Part shown: positions 1 through 6,494 of the stretch, one piece after another
How the letters are laid out: each line of letters begins with the position of its first letter
Position numbering within the stretch: position 1 is the first letter of the stretch
NCBI GenBank assembly: GCA_040508545.1
Contig: JBEVMR010000114.1
Location: forward strand, 1 to 8,153
DNA from: VRUE01 sp040508545
GTDB taxonomy: Bacteria; Actinomycetota; Thermoleophilia; Solirubrobacterales; 70-9
Direction of reading: 5' to 3'
DNA length: 8,153 nt
The notes under the pieces: model-generated
The model's database searches: none
Told to the model about the DNA's origin: nothing
The model's input: the letters and a program-made list of their open reading frames with translations, nothing else
Position numbers and translations under genes: made by a program

Positions 1-56
1 TCGGGGGAGGACTCGCCGGAGCAACAGCATGGAGGCTCCGGCGAGTCCTCCCCCGA
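1..56. repeat. Perfect 22-bp inverted repeat within the lhr frame
   Basis: Bases 1-22 and 35-56 are exact reverse complements (arm begins TCGGGGGAGGACTCGCC), separated by a 12-base loop at 23-34. The left arm starts at the first base of the window, so the element may be longer. It lies in the open lhr frame and encodes a Ser/Gly/Glu/Pro-rich stretch (SGEDSPEQQHGGSGESSPDS) directly before motif III, where Lhr proteins normally have ordered helicase sequence. It could be a palindromic element inserted in frame, a lineage-specific loop, or a fold-back or contig-edge artefact. The palindrome itself is certain; its nature is not. Confidence 0.85.
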
Positions 57-3000
57 TTCCTCAGTCCAGCGGATTGGGCTCTCTGCCACGCAGCGACCGT
101 TGGAGCGGATCGCGAAGTTCCTGGTCGGTCCTAAGCGAGCTTGCGAGATTGTGGATGCTGGGGTGGCTAAGGAGCTGGACCTCGAGATCGTCGTGCCCGT
201 CGAGGACATGAGCGAACCGGGCGCTCCCAACTTTCCCAACAGCGAGGGCGTCCCCAACGACGGAGAGCCGAACGCCCACGTCCGCTCGATCTGGCCCGCG
301 ATCTACCCCGAGCTCCTGAAGCTCGTAAAAGAGCACAACTCGACGATCATCTTCGTCAACGCAAGGAGAGCTGCTGAGCGCCTAGCCAAGCGCCTGAACG
401 AGCTAGCGGCCGGCGAACCAGAGGGAGAGCTGCCGGCGACCGAGCACGCAGGCAATCGGCCCGCGGGTCCTGTCACGGCAGGGGACCCACCTCCCCTTCC
501 GGTAGCTAAAGCTTCCTCAGGGGAGGTCCCCCCTACCGCGCCACCCGCGGGAGAGGCGCCTGAAATCGCGCGAGCACACCACGGATCGCTATCTCACGAG
601 GAGCGGACCGTGGTGGAGGAGATGCTCAAGTCTGGGCAGCTTCCGTGCCTCGTGGCGACCAGCTCGTTGGAGCTCGGAATCGACATGGGCGCCGTCGACC
701 TCGTGATTCAGGTCGAGTCGCCGAAGTCGGTCAGCCGAGGATTGCAGCGGGTCGGCCGCGCCGGCCACTCGCTGGGCGAGGTCTCGCGCGGCCGCATCTT
801 CCCCAAGTTCCGCGCCGACCTGCTCGAGTGCGCGGTGGTCGCGAGGCGGATGCGCGAAGGGGCGATCGAGGAGACGGTGATCCCGCAGAACCCGCTCGAC
901 GTGCTCGCCCAGCAGCTGGTCTCGATGGCGGCGCTCGACGAGTGGGAGATCGACGAGGTCGAGCGGGTGGTCACCGCGACCGAGCCGTTTAGCGAGCTCT
1001 CCCGCGAACAGCTGGAGAACGTGCTCGACATGCTCGACGGGCGCTACCCCTCGGACCGCTTCGCCGAGCTGCGGCCGCGGATCGTCTGGGACCGCACCCG
1101 CGGCACGATGCACGGCCGCAAAGGCGCCCGCCAGCTCGTCGTCACCAACGCTGGCACGATCCCCGACCGCGGCCTCTACGGCGTCCACCTGCCCGACGGC
1201 CGCCGCGTCGGCGAGCTCGACGAGGAGATGGTCTACGAGGCGCGCCCCGGCCAGACCTTCCTGCTCGGCGCGACCACCTGGCGGATCGAGGACATCACCC
1301 GCGACCGCGTGATCGTCACCCCGGCACCCGGGCTGCCCGGCGCGGTGCCGTTCTGGAAGGGCGACGGGATCGGCCGCCCGGCCGAGCTGGGACGGGCGAT
1401 CGGCGCCTTCTCGCGCGAAGCGGTCTCACGTGACCCGAAGGAGCTGGCAGGGGAGTACGACCTCGATCGCCGCGCCGCCGAGAACCTGGTCGCCTACCTG
1501 CGCGAGCAGCAGGCGGCGACCCGCGTCGTCCCCTCCGACGAGACGATCGTGGTCGAGCGCTTCCGCGACGAGATCGGCGACTGGCGCCTCTGCGTGCTCT
1601 CGCCCTTCGGCGGCCGCGTCCACTCGGCCTGGGGCCTGGCCCTGGGGCAGAAGATCCGCGAGGAACTCGAGCTCGAGGCGGACGCGATCTGGTCCGACGA
1701 CGGCATCGTCATCCACCTGCCCGACGCCGACGACCCACCGCCGGCCGACCTGATCATGGTCGAGCCCGACGAGCTCGAGGACCTGGTCGTCCGCGAGCTC
1801 TCCAACTCGGCCCTGTTCGGCGCCCGCTTCCGTGAGAACGCCTCACGCTCGCTCTTGATCCCGCGCGCCTACCCGGGTAAACGCACTCCCCTGTGGCAAC
1901 AGCGATTGAAGTCGCAGAGCCTGCTCGAAGTCGCACGCGACTTCCCCCGCTTCCCGGTCATCCTCGAGACCTACCGCGAGTGCCTGCGCGACGTCCTCGA
2001 CCTGCCCTCGCTGCGCCAGATCCTCACCGATCTGAATTCGCGCAAGATCGGCCTGGTCGAGGTCGAGACCCCGACCGCCTCGCCCTTCGCCTCCTCGCTG
2101 CTCTTCGACTACGTCGCCACCTACATGTACGAGGGGGACACGCCGAACGCCGAGCGCCGCGCCGCGGCCCTCTCCCTCGACCGCGACCTGCTGCGCGAGC
2201 TGCTCGGCCAGGAGGAGCTGCGCGAGCTGATCGACCCCGAGGCGCTGGAGGAGGTCGAAGCGCAGCTCCAGCACCGCACCGAGGCCGGCCGCGCCGGCGA
2301 CCGCGACGCCCTGCAGCAGGTGCTGCGCAACGTCGGCGATCTAACCGCGGCCGAGTGCGCCGAGCGGGTGGAAGAGGGCTACTCGGCCGCCTCGATGCTG
2401 GAGAAGCTGGTCGCCGAGCGCCGCGTCGCCCTGGTCCGGATCGGCGGCGAGGAGCGCTACGTCGCCGGCGAGGACGCCGGTCTCTACCGCGACGCCCTCG
2501 GCGTGCCGCCGCCGCCCGGCCTGCCGGAGACCTTCCTCGAAGACCACCCCGACGCGATGCGTGCTCTGGTGCGGCGCTATGCCCGCACGCACGGCCCGTT
2601 CCCGACCGTGCAACTGGCCGAGCGCTACGGCGTCGACCCGACCCCGGCGCTGCGCGAGCTGGAGCGCGAAGGGGCGCTGGTCCGCGGCGAGCTGCTGCCC
2701 GGCGGCTCGGAGCGCGAGTGGTGCGACTCCGACGTGCTGCGCCGGGTGCGCCGCGCCAGCCTCGCCCACCTGCGCCGAGAGGTCGAGCCGGCGGCGCGCG
2801 ACCGCTTCGCCCGCTTTCTGCCGAGCTGGCAGAACGTCGACGTCCATCGCCCCGCCGGCGCCGGGCCCGACCGTTTGCGCGACGCGCTGGTGCCGCTGCA
2901 GGGCGTCGCCTTGACGCCGAAAGTCTGGGAGGGGGACGTGCTGCCGCGCCGCCTCGGCAGCTACTCGCCCGCGTGGCTCGACGAGCTCTGCACGAGCGGT

Positions 3001-4023
3001 GAGCTGGTCTGGATCGGTGCCGGCTCGCGCGGCCGCAGCGACGGCCGCGTCGCCCTCTACTTCCGTGAAGACGTGCGTCTCGCCGGCCCGCCGCCCGCCA
3101 ACGCGAAGCTCGAGCGTTCTGCGGGAGCTCCGCAGGAGGCGATCCGCGAGCGACTCCTCGCCGGCCCCTCCTTCTGGCTCGACCTGCTCGCCGATCTCGA
3201 TTTTCCCCCCGAGGAGCTGCACAACGCGCTCTGGGACCTGGCCTGGTCGGGTGAGGTCACGAACGACGCCTTCGCGCCGCTGCGGGCGCCGCGTCTGCGC
3301 TCGGTGCCCGGGCACGAACGCGGCGGTCGCCGCTTCGCCCGCCGCCGCTCCGGCGCCGGAGCGGCAGTGCAGGGGCGCTGGTCGCTGACGGCGCCGCTGC
3401 TGGCCGACGCGCCCGGCCCCGGCGCCAAGTTGCGCGCTCAGGCCGAGCTGATGCTGGAGCGCTACGGGATCGTCACCCGCGAGACCGTGCTCGCCGAGGG
3501 GGTCCCCGGCGGCTTCTCGACGCTCTATGCCGAGCTGGGCAACCTCGAGCTGCTTGGCACGGCTCGTCGCGGCTACTTCGTCGAGGGCCTCGGCGGCGCC
3601 CAGTTCGCCCTGGCCGGAGCGGTCGAGCGCTTGCGCTCGCTGCCGGAAACCGACGGCTCCTTCCAGGTCCTCGCCGCCACCGACCCCGCCAATCCCTTCG
3701 GTGCGGCGCTGCCCTGGCCGAAACCGCCCTCGGGCCGCCGCCCGGCCCGCGCCCCCGGCGCCTACGTCCTGCTGCGCGACGGCGAGCCCCTCGTTTACGT
3801 CGAGCGCGGCGGTCGCAGCATCCTGCGTTTGGTCGAGCTGAGCGACGCCGATCTGGCGGCGGCGATGCAGGCCCTGGCGGACGCAGTCAGCGCCGGCCGC
3901 CTGCCGAAGCTCGGGGTGGAGAAGCTCGACGGCGAGCCGGTGATCGGATCCGGCCACGAGGAGGCCCTGCTCAGCGCCGGCTTCAGCCGTGGTCCGCGCA
4001 AGCTCACGGCTTCGGCCCGTTGA
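1..4023 (+). CDS. lhr: Lhr-family ATP-dependent DNA helicase, long form, 5' end outside the window
   Basis: Large superfamily 2 helicase; Lhr proteins are 3'-to-5' ssDNA translocases that unwind RNA:DNA and DNA duplexes in repair. The frame is open from base 1 with no stop. An in-frame TTG at 100 is not the real start, because conserved sequence precedes it: QRIGLSATQRP (motif III, SAT at 82-90). Next come the IIFVNARR strand (346-369), motif V ATSSLELGIDMG (655-690), motif VI QRVGRAGH (745-768) and an Lhr-type PFWKGDGIGRP segment (1348-1380). Walker A and DExH lie upstream. About 1340 codons are visible; with the missing N-terminal ~200 residues this matches full-length Lhr (~1500 aa), not the short Lhr-core. 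The second half should be the winged-helix and C-terminal domain, which in E. coli Lhr carries uracil-DNA glycosylase activity; that activity is not shown here. The C-terminus (EALLSAGFSRGPRKL) is family-like. Two low-complexity inserts (about 1-63 and 409-565) and a codon-usage break near 745 are unusual. The stop is TGA at 4021. Confidence 0.95.
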   Translation, partial: SGEDSPEQQHGGSGESSPDSSVQRIGLSATQRPLERIAKFLVGPKRACEIVDAGVAKELDLEIVVPVEDMSEPGAPNFPNSEGVPNDGEPNAHVRSIWPAIYPELLKLVKEHNSTIIFVNARRAAERLAKRLNELAAGEPEGELPATEHAGNRPAGPVTAGDPPPLPVAKASSGEVPPTAPPAGEAPEIARAHHGSLSHEERTVVEEMLKSGQLPCLVATSSLELGIDMGAVDLVIQVESPKSVSRGLQRVGRAGHSLGEVSRGRIFPKFRADLLECAVVARRMREGAIEETVIPQNPLDVLAQQLVSMAALDEWEIDEVERVVTATEPFSELSREQLENVLDMLDGRYPSDRFAELRPRIVWDRTRGTMHGRKGARQLVVTNAGTIPDRGLYGVHLPDGRRVGELDEEMVYEARPGQTFLLGATTWRIEDITRDRVIVTPAPGLPGAVPFWKGDGIGRPAELGRAIGAFSREAVSRDPKELAGEYDLDRRAAENLVAYLREQQAATRVVPSDETIVVERFRDEIGDWRLCVLSPFGGRVHSAWGLALGQKIREELELEADAIWSDDGIVIHLPDADDPPPADLIMVEPDELEDLVVRELSNSALFGARFRENASRSLLIPRAYPGKRTPLWQQRLKSQSLLEVARDFPRFPVILETYRECLRDVLDLPSLRQILTDLNSRKIGLVEVETPTASPFASSLLFDYVATYMYEGDTPNAERRAAALSLDRDLLRELLGQEELRELIDPEALEEVEAQLQHRTEAGRAGDRDALQQVLRNVGDLTAAECAERVEEGYSAASMLEKLVAERRVALVRIGGEERYVAGEDAGLYRDALGVPPPPGLPETFLEDHPDAMRALVRRYARTHGPFPTVQLAERYGVDPTPALRELEREGALVRGELLPGGSEREWCDSDVLRRVRRASLAHLRREVEPAARDRFARFLPSWQNVDVHRPAGAGPDRLRDALVPLQGVALTPKVWEGDVLPRRLGSYSPAWLDELCTSGELVWIGAGSRGRSDGRVALYFREDVRLAGPPPANAKLERSAGAPQEAIRERLLAGPSFWLDLLADLDFPPEELHNALWDLAWSGEVTNDAFAPLRAPRLRSVPGHERGGRRFARRRSGAGAAVQGRWSLTAPLLADAPGPGAKLRAQAELMLERYGIVTRETVLAEGVPGGFSTLYAELGNLELLGTARRGYFVEGLGGAQFALAGAVERLRSLPETDGSFQVLAATDPANPFGAALPWPKPPSGRRPARAPGAYVLLRDGEPLVYVERGGRSILRLVELSDADLAAAMQALADAVSAGRLPKLGVEKLDGEPVIGSGHEEALLSAGFSRGPRKLTASAR
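460..551. repeat. Imperfect nested inverted repeat in the second lhr insert
   Basis: Two nested pairs of perfect 9-base arms are visible: CCCGCGGGT at 460-468 with ACCCGCGGG at 543-551, and ACCTCCCCT at 489-497 with AGGGGAGGT at 519-527. With a 4-base bulge the inner stem gains four more pairs, GGGG at 481-484 with CCCC at 528-531. The stretch encodes a Pro/Ala/Gly-rich, probably disordered linker between NELAAGEP and EIARAHHGSLS, a site where actinobacterial Lhr proteins often carry a variable loop. The GGGGAGG core is shared with the palindrome at the start of the window, which hints at a related origin but does not prove it. Confidence 0.5.
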
Positions 4024-4079
4024 TCGATCGGTGAAACATTCCAGCCGGTCCTCAGCGGTGGGCCGGCCGGGGTCGATCA
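4021..4079. terminator. Possible lhr terminator: hairpin inside an inverted repeat
   Basis: An 8-bp stem with one G-U pair (4044-4051 with 4060-4067) and an 8-base loop lies 20 bases after the lhr stop. It sits within a 7-bp inverted repeat TGATCGA (4021-4027, including the stop codon) and TCGATCA (4073-4079). There is no T-tract, so it would have to be a GC-rich hairpin terminator of the kind proposed in actinobacteria, or only mRNA structure. It ends just ahead of the next start codon. I see no clear promoter and no Shine-Dalgarno sequence in the 63-base gap. Confidence 0.3.
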
Positions 4080-4086
4080 GCCGTCC

Positions 4087-5031
4087 ATGCTCTCTATACG
4101 ACAGAAGTCCAAGCCAGCGCGAACCACCTTCATCCTCCTGGGGTTTGCCATCGCCCTGCTCGCCCTGATGGCGACCCGCCCCGCGGCCGGCCTGGCCGCG
4201 CCGCCGGAGCCGGTCGAGCCCCCTCAGCTCAGCGTCGAACCGGGGAGTTACGACTTCGGCCTTCACCCGCTCAACTGGGGTTCGACCCAGACGTACTTCC
4301 AGCTGCGCAACGCGGGGGCGGAAGCCTTCCAGATCAGCTCCGGTGAAATCACCGGACCGGGCTCTGGCGCCTTCTCGACCGGCTACAGCAACTGCTATGG
4401 CACCACCCTGCAACCGGGCGAATCCTGCTCGGCGCAGGTCTACTTCGGCCCCTACGACGCGGTGGAGTACAACGCTCAGTTCCGCGTCAACGTCGGTTCC
4501 TACTCGTTCAGCGCCGATCTGAGCGGCACTGGCGGGCGAGCGACCTTCGCCCCGGCCGCGAACCCGACCGACTTCGGCGTGGCCAAGGTGGGATCCGCCG
4601 GAACGATCCGCGAGATCACGATCTCGAACACCGGCAACATGCCGGGTGGGATGTTCATAGCGGTGATCGCCGGCGGCGCCATCGGCAGCTTCCAGATCAT
4701 CGACGAGAACTGCACCGGCGTCGAGATCGCCCCTGCCGCGACCTGCACCGTCCAGGTGCGCTTCCAGCCGGCAAGCGAGGGGGTCAAGAAAGCGACGCTC
4801 GGTCTCTTCGGCGAAAACGAAGGCCCGACCCCGATCGTCCTCACCGGCGTCGGCTCCGCTCCCGACCCGGTCGCCAGCACTGGGGCCACCGGCGTAGCCG
4901 GCACGGCAGCCTTCGACGCGGCTTCGCAGGGCTCGAAAGCAAGCAAGCGCAAGCGCAGGCCAGGCCTCCGCAAGCACCGCCGCAAGGGCGCCTCGGTCCA
5001 GTCGGCGCGCCTGGTTCTCAAAGCACGCTGA
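4087..5031 (+). CDS. Secreted choice-of-anchor D (ASH-like) two-domain protein with basic C-terminal tail
   Basis: A 314-residue predicted exported protein of unknown role. Residues 1-13 are basic (K7, K9, R12), 14-30 form a hydrophobic core (FILLGFAIALLALMA), and a likely signal-peptidase site lies around AAGLAA (33-38). Two beta-sandwich repeats follow, about 48-148 and 153-256. Each shows the family pattern of SYDFG or PTDFG, then a strand ending LRNAG or ISNTGN, then a Cys pair with identical spacing (C103/C114 and C209/C220, around LQPGES or IAPAAT), then a VYF or VRF strand and a closing SGTG or TGVGS. The equal Cys spacing suggests one disulfide per domain. A Gly/Ala/Ser linker leads to a very basic tail (about 284-314, with KRKRR and RKHRRK). 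No transmembrane anchor or LPXTG motif is visible. ATG at 4087 gives a proper signal peptide, though no ribosome binding site is evident. The domain call is firm; function is unknown. Confidence 0.85.
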   Translation: MLSIRQKSKPARTTFILLGFAIALLALMATRPAAGLAAPPEPVEPPQLSVEPGSYDFGLHPLNWGSTQTYFQLRNAGAEAFQISSGEITGPGSGAFSTGYSNCYGTTLQPGESCSAQVYFGPYDAVEYNAQFRVNVGSYSFSADLSGTGGRATFAPAANPTDFGVAKVGSAGTIREITISNTGNMPGGMFIAVIAGGAIGSFQIIDENCTGVEIAPAATCTVQVRFQPASEGVKKATLGLFGENEGPTPIVLTGVGSAPDPVASTGATGVAGTAAFDAASQGSKASKRKRRPGLRKHRRKGASVQSARLVLKAR

Positions 5032-5045
5032 AGCAGGCCACGCGC

Positions 5046-5081
5046 CAAGTCCGCCGGCGGCCTCTGGCCCCGGCGGGCTTG
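5046..5081. terminator. Strong GC hairpin after the secreted-protein gene
   Basis: Bases 5046-5057 pair with 5070-5081 (12 bp, one G-U), and inside this GGCC at 5059-5062 pairs with GGCC at 5066-5069 around a 3-base loop, with one bulged C at 5058. The total is 16 pairs. It starts 15 bases after the stop at 5031. No T-run follows, so termination is plausible but not certain. Its right arm touches the possible -35 element of the crp-like gene, so it could also affect that promoter. Confidence 0.5.
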
Positions 5082-5105
5082 CCCGTGCGCCCTTAGCGGG
5101 ATAAT
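5079..5105 (+). promoter_or_regulatory. Possible promoter of the crp-like gene, giving a leaderless transcript
   Basis: GATAAT at 5100-5105 is a good -10 hexamer in otherwise very GC-rich DNA. TTGCCC at 5079-5084 is a weak -35 with a short 15-base spacer. Transcription would begin about 6-8 bases after the -10, at about 5111-5113, on or next to the tandem GTG codons at 5109 and 5112. No Shine-Dalgarno sequence is present, which fits leaderless translation, common in actinobacteria. It is a motif match only. Confidence 0.4.
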
Positions 5106-5108
5106 CCG

Positions 5109-5813
5109 GTGGTGACCGCTGCGGAGGAGAGCCAGAGTCCGGTCGAGCTGCTGCGCAGCGTGCCGCTCTTCGCCGACCTCGAGCCGCGTGAGCTGGAGAG
5201 CTTCTCGCAGGTTGCCGTGCCGCGCTCCTTCCCCGCTGCAACCCGCGTCTTCCACGAGGGCGACCACTCCGACGCTTGCTACATAGTCCGCTCGGGCAGC
5301 TTCCGGGTCACCCGCGAGCATTCCGACGGGCGGGCGATCACGCTGGCGACGCTCGGCCCCGGGGACATCTTCGGCGAGCTGGCGATGCTCGACGGCGAGG
5401 TTCGCTCGGCCAGCGTCGAAGCGCTCGGCGACGGGGAGCTGCTGGCGCTGCCGGCCGGCGAGGTGCGCTCGCTGCTCGCCCGCCATCCGGACATAACCGT
5501 GAAGCTGATCGCCGCCCTGGTGCGGCGCCTGCGTGCCGCCAACGAGCGGATCTCGCGCCAGTCCTTCCAGACCGTGCCCAGCCGCGTCGCCGGCGTCCTC
5601 TCGCAGCTCGTCGCCGAAGAGGGGCCGCGAACAGGTGAAGGCGGCGAGATCACCATCCGCATGAACCAGTCCGATCTGGCCCAGCTCGCCGGCACCTCGC
5701 GTGAGAGCGTCAGCCGCTTCCTCGCCGACCTCGAGCGCGCCGGCGTCGTCCGCCCGGGCCGCGGCCGAGTGACGGTCCTCGCCCCGGCGAAATTACGCAA
5801 CTACATTTTTTGA
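5109..5813 (+). CDS. Crp/Fnr-family transcriptional regulator, cyclic-nucleotide-binding type
   Basis: 234 residues, normal for the family; a cytoplasmic DNA-binding regulator expected to act as a dimer. The N-terminal half is a cNMP-binding beta-roll (about 14-125) with phosphate-binding cassette FGELAMLDGEVRSASV. E90, R99 and S100 match the E. coli CRP residues that hold cAMP (E72, R82, S83). A dimer helix follows (about 128-150), then a winged helix-turn-helix (about 186-222). Its recognition segment TSRESVSRFLADLERAG keeps the R-E pair (R198, E199) that contacts DNA in CRP. A single Cys (C57) argues against an FNR-type iron-sulfur sensor. Starts at GTG 5109 and GTG 5112 are equally possible; both sit just after a -10-like GATAAT. 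The last codons are AT-rich, ending in six T (5806-5811). It probably leads a unit with pcm, 24 bases downstream. The cAMP ligand and targets are inferred, not shown. Confidence 0.92.
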   Translation: MVTAAEESQSPVELLRSVPLFADLEPRELESFSQVAVPRSFPAATRVFHEGDHSDACYIVRSGSFRVTREHSDGRAITLATLGPGDIFGELAMLDGEVRSASVEALGDGELLALPAGEVRSLLARHPDITVKLIAALVRRLRAANERISRQSFQTVPSRVAGVLSQLVAEEGPRTGEGGEITIRMNQSDLAQLAGTSRESVSRFLADLERAGVVRPGRGRVTVLAPAKLRNYIF

Positions 5814-5814
5814 C

Positions 5815-5841
5815 ATGACGGCTGAGTCGGTGGCCCGGTGA
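5815..5841 (+). other. Possible 8-codon mini-ORF coupling crp-like gene to pcm
   Basis: One base after the crp-like stop (TGA 5811-5813) an ATG at 5815 opens a frame encoding MTAESVAR and stopping at TGA 5839-5841. That stop overlaps the pcm GTG start as GTGA. pcm has no visible Shine-Dalgarno sequence, so stop-and-restart translation through this mini-ORF is conceivable. The mini-ORF has no ribosome binding site of its own, and so short a frame can arise by chance. Confidence 0.25.
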
Positions 5842-6485
5842 CCGACTTTGACACGCAGCGGACGCGGATGGTCGAGCGGCAATTGCGCCGCCGCGGCATC
5901 ACCGACGAGCGTGTCCTGGCGGCGATGGAGGAGGTGCCGCGGCACGAGTTCGTGCCCGAGTCCCAGCGCCGCCGCGCCTACGCCGACTCGGCTCTGCCGA
6001 TCGGGGAGGGGCAGACGATCTCCCAGCCCTGGATCGTCGCCGCGATCTGCCAGGCGCTGGAGCTGAGTGGGGGGGAGCGGGTGCTGGAGATCGGCGCCGG
6101 ATCCGGCTACTCGGCGGCGGTCCTGGCTCGCCTCGCCGCCGAGGTGATCGGGATCGAGCGCCACGCCTCGCTTGCCGCCGAGGCGCGCCGGGCGCTCGAC
6201 CGGGCCGGGGCCGGGAACGTCGAGCTTCTGGTCGGCGACGGCAGCCGAGGCATGCCCGGGCGGGCGCCCTTCGAGGCGATCGCGGTCCATGCCACGGCGC
6301 CGGCGCCGCCGCGCACCCTGCTCGGCCAGCTCGGCGACGGCGGCCGGCTGGTCGTCCCGATCGCCGGTGATTGTGCCGACCTGCTCACCGTCTTCCGCCG
6401 CGAGGGCGGCGAGCTGCGCCGCGAGGAGATCGGTCCCTGTCGCTTCGTGCCGCTGATCGGCGAGGAGGGGTTCGAACCGGGCTAG
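5838..6485 (+). CDS. pcm: Protein-L-isoaspartate O-methyltransferase
   Basis: 215 residues, usual length for bacterial PCMT. The enzyme uses S-adenosylmethionine to methylate L-isoaspartyl residues formed by ageing of Asn and Asp, starting their repair. Visible family motifs are MVERQLRRRGITDERVLAAMEEVPRHEFVP-type N-terminus (11-40), the active-site segment ALPIGEGQTISQPWIVA (52-68) with T60/S62, SAM-binding motif I VLEIGAGSGYSAAVLARL (82-99), the acidic end of the second strand at E107, the GDGSRGMP loop (133-140), GGRLVVPI (168-175) and the terminal RFVPLIGEEGF (202-212). GTG 5838 is the only usable upstream start: an in-frame TGA lies at 5823 and no start codon falls between. No Shine-Dalgarno sequence is visible. 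It likely shares a transcript with the crp-like gene. Its TAG stop lies 5 bases from the stop of the opposing RTX gene. Confidence 0.95.
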   Translation: MTDFDTQRTRMVERQLRRRGITDERVLAAMEEVPRHEFVPESQRRRAYADSALPIGEGQTISQPWIVAAICQALELSGGERVLEIGAGSGYSAAVLARLAAEVIGIERHASLAAEARRALDRAGAGNVELLVGDGSRGMPGRAPFEAIAVHATAPAPPRTLLGQLGDGGRLVVPIAGDCADLLTVFRREGGELRREEIGPCRFVPLIGEEGFEPG

Positions 6486-6494
6486 GTTGCCTAG
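6482..6494. repeat. Small palindrome carrying both convergent stop codons
   Basis: CTAGG (6482-6486), TTG, CCTAG (6490-6494) is a perfect 5-bp inverted repeat. The TAG of pcm (6483-6485) lies in its left arm and the TAG of the minus-strand RTX gene (6491-6493) in its right arm. The only non-coding DNA between the genes is 6486-6490, so any terminator must lie inside coding sequence. The stem is too short to be a terminator by itself. Confidence 0.5.

Noticed and set aside
29..211. 60-codon plus-strand frame starting in the palindrome
   Set aside because: Overlaps the conserved QRIGLSATQRP coding of lhr in another frame, with low-complexity product.
1893..3002. 369-codon plus-strand frame inside lhr
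   Set aside because: Arg/Ala/Pro-rich product typical of a shifted frame in GC-rich DNA, fully covered by the well-supported lhr frame.
2341..5241. 966-codon open frame on the minus strand across lhr, the secreted-protein gene and the start of the crp-like gene
   Set aside because: It lies codon-for-codon opposite lhr and the secreted-protein gene, which share a phase. Its stops could only arise from TTA, CTA or TCA sense codons, which are rare here; it ends exactly at a CTA codon (2341). Its protein resembles no family, while the plus-strand products do.
5806..5811. Run of six T as the tail of a terminator
   Set aside because: No stable hairpin lies directly upstream within about 20 bases, and the run is part of the last codons of the crp-like gene.
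5810..5815. TTGACA as a -35 element for pcm
   Set aside because: No -10-like hexamer lies 16-18 bases downstream; that stretch is GTGGCCCGGTG. The match overlaps the crp-like stop codon.
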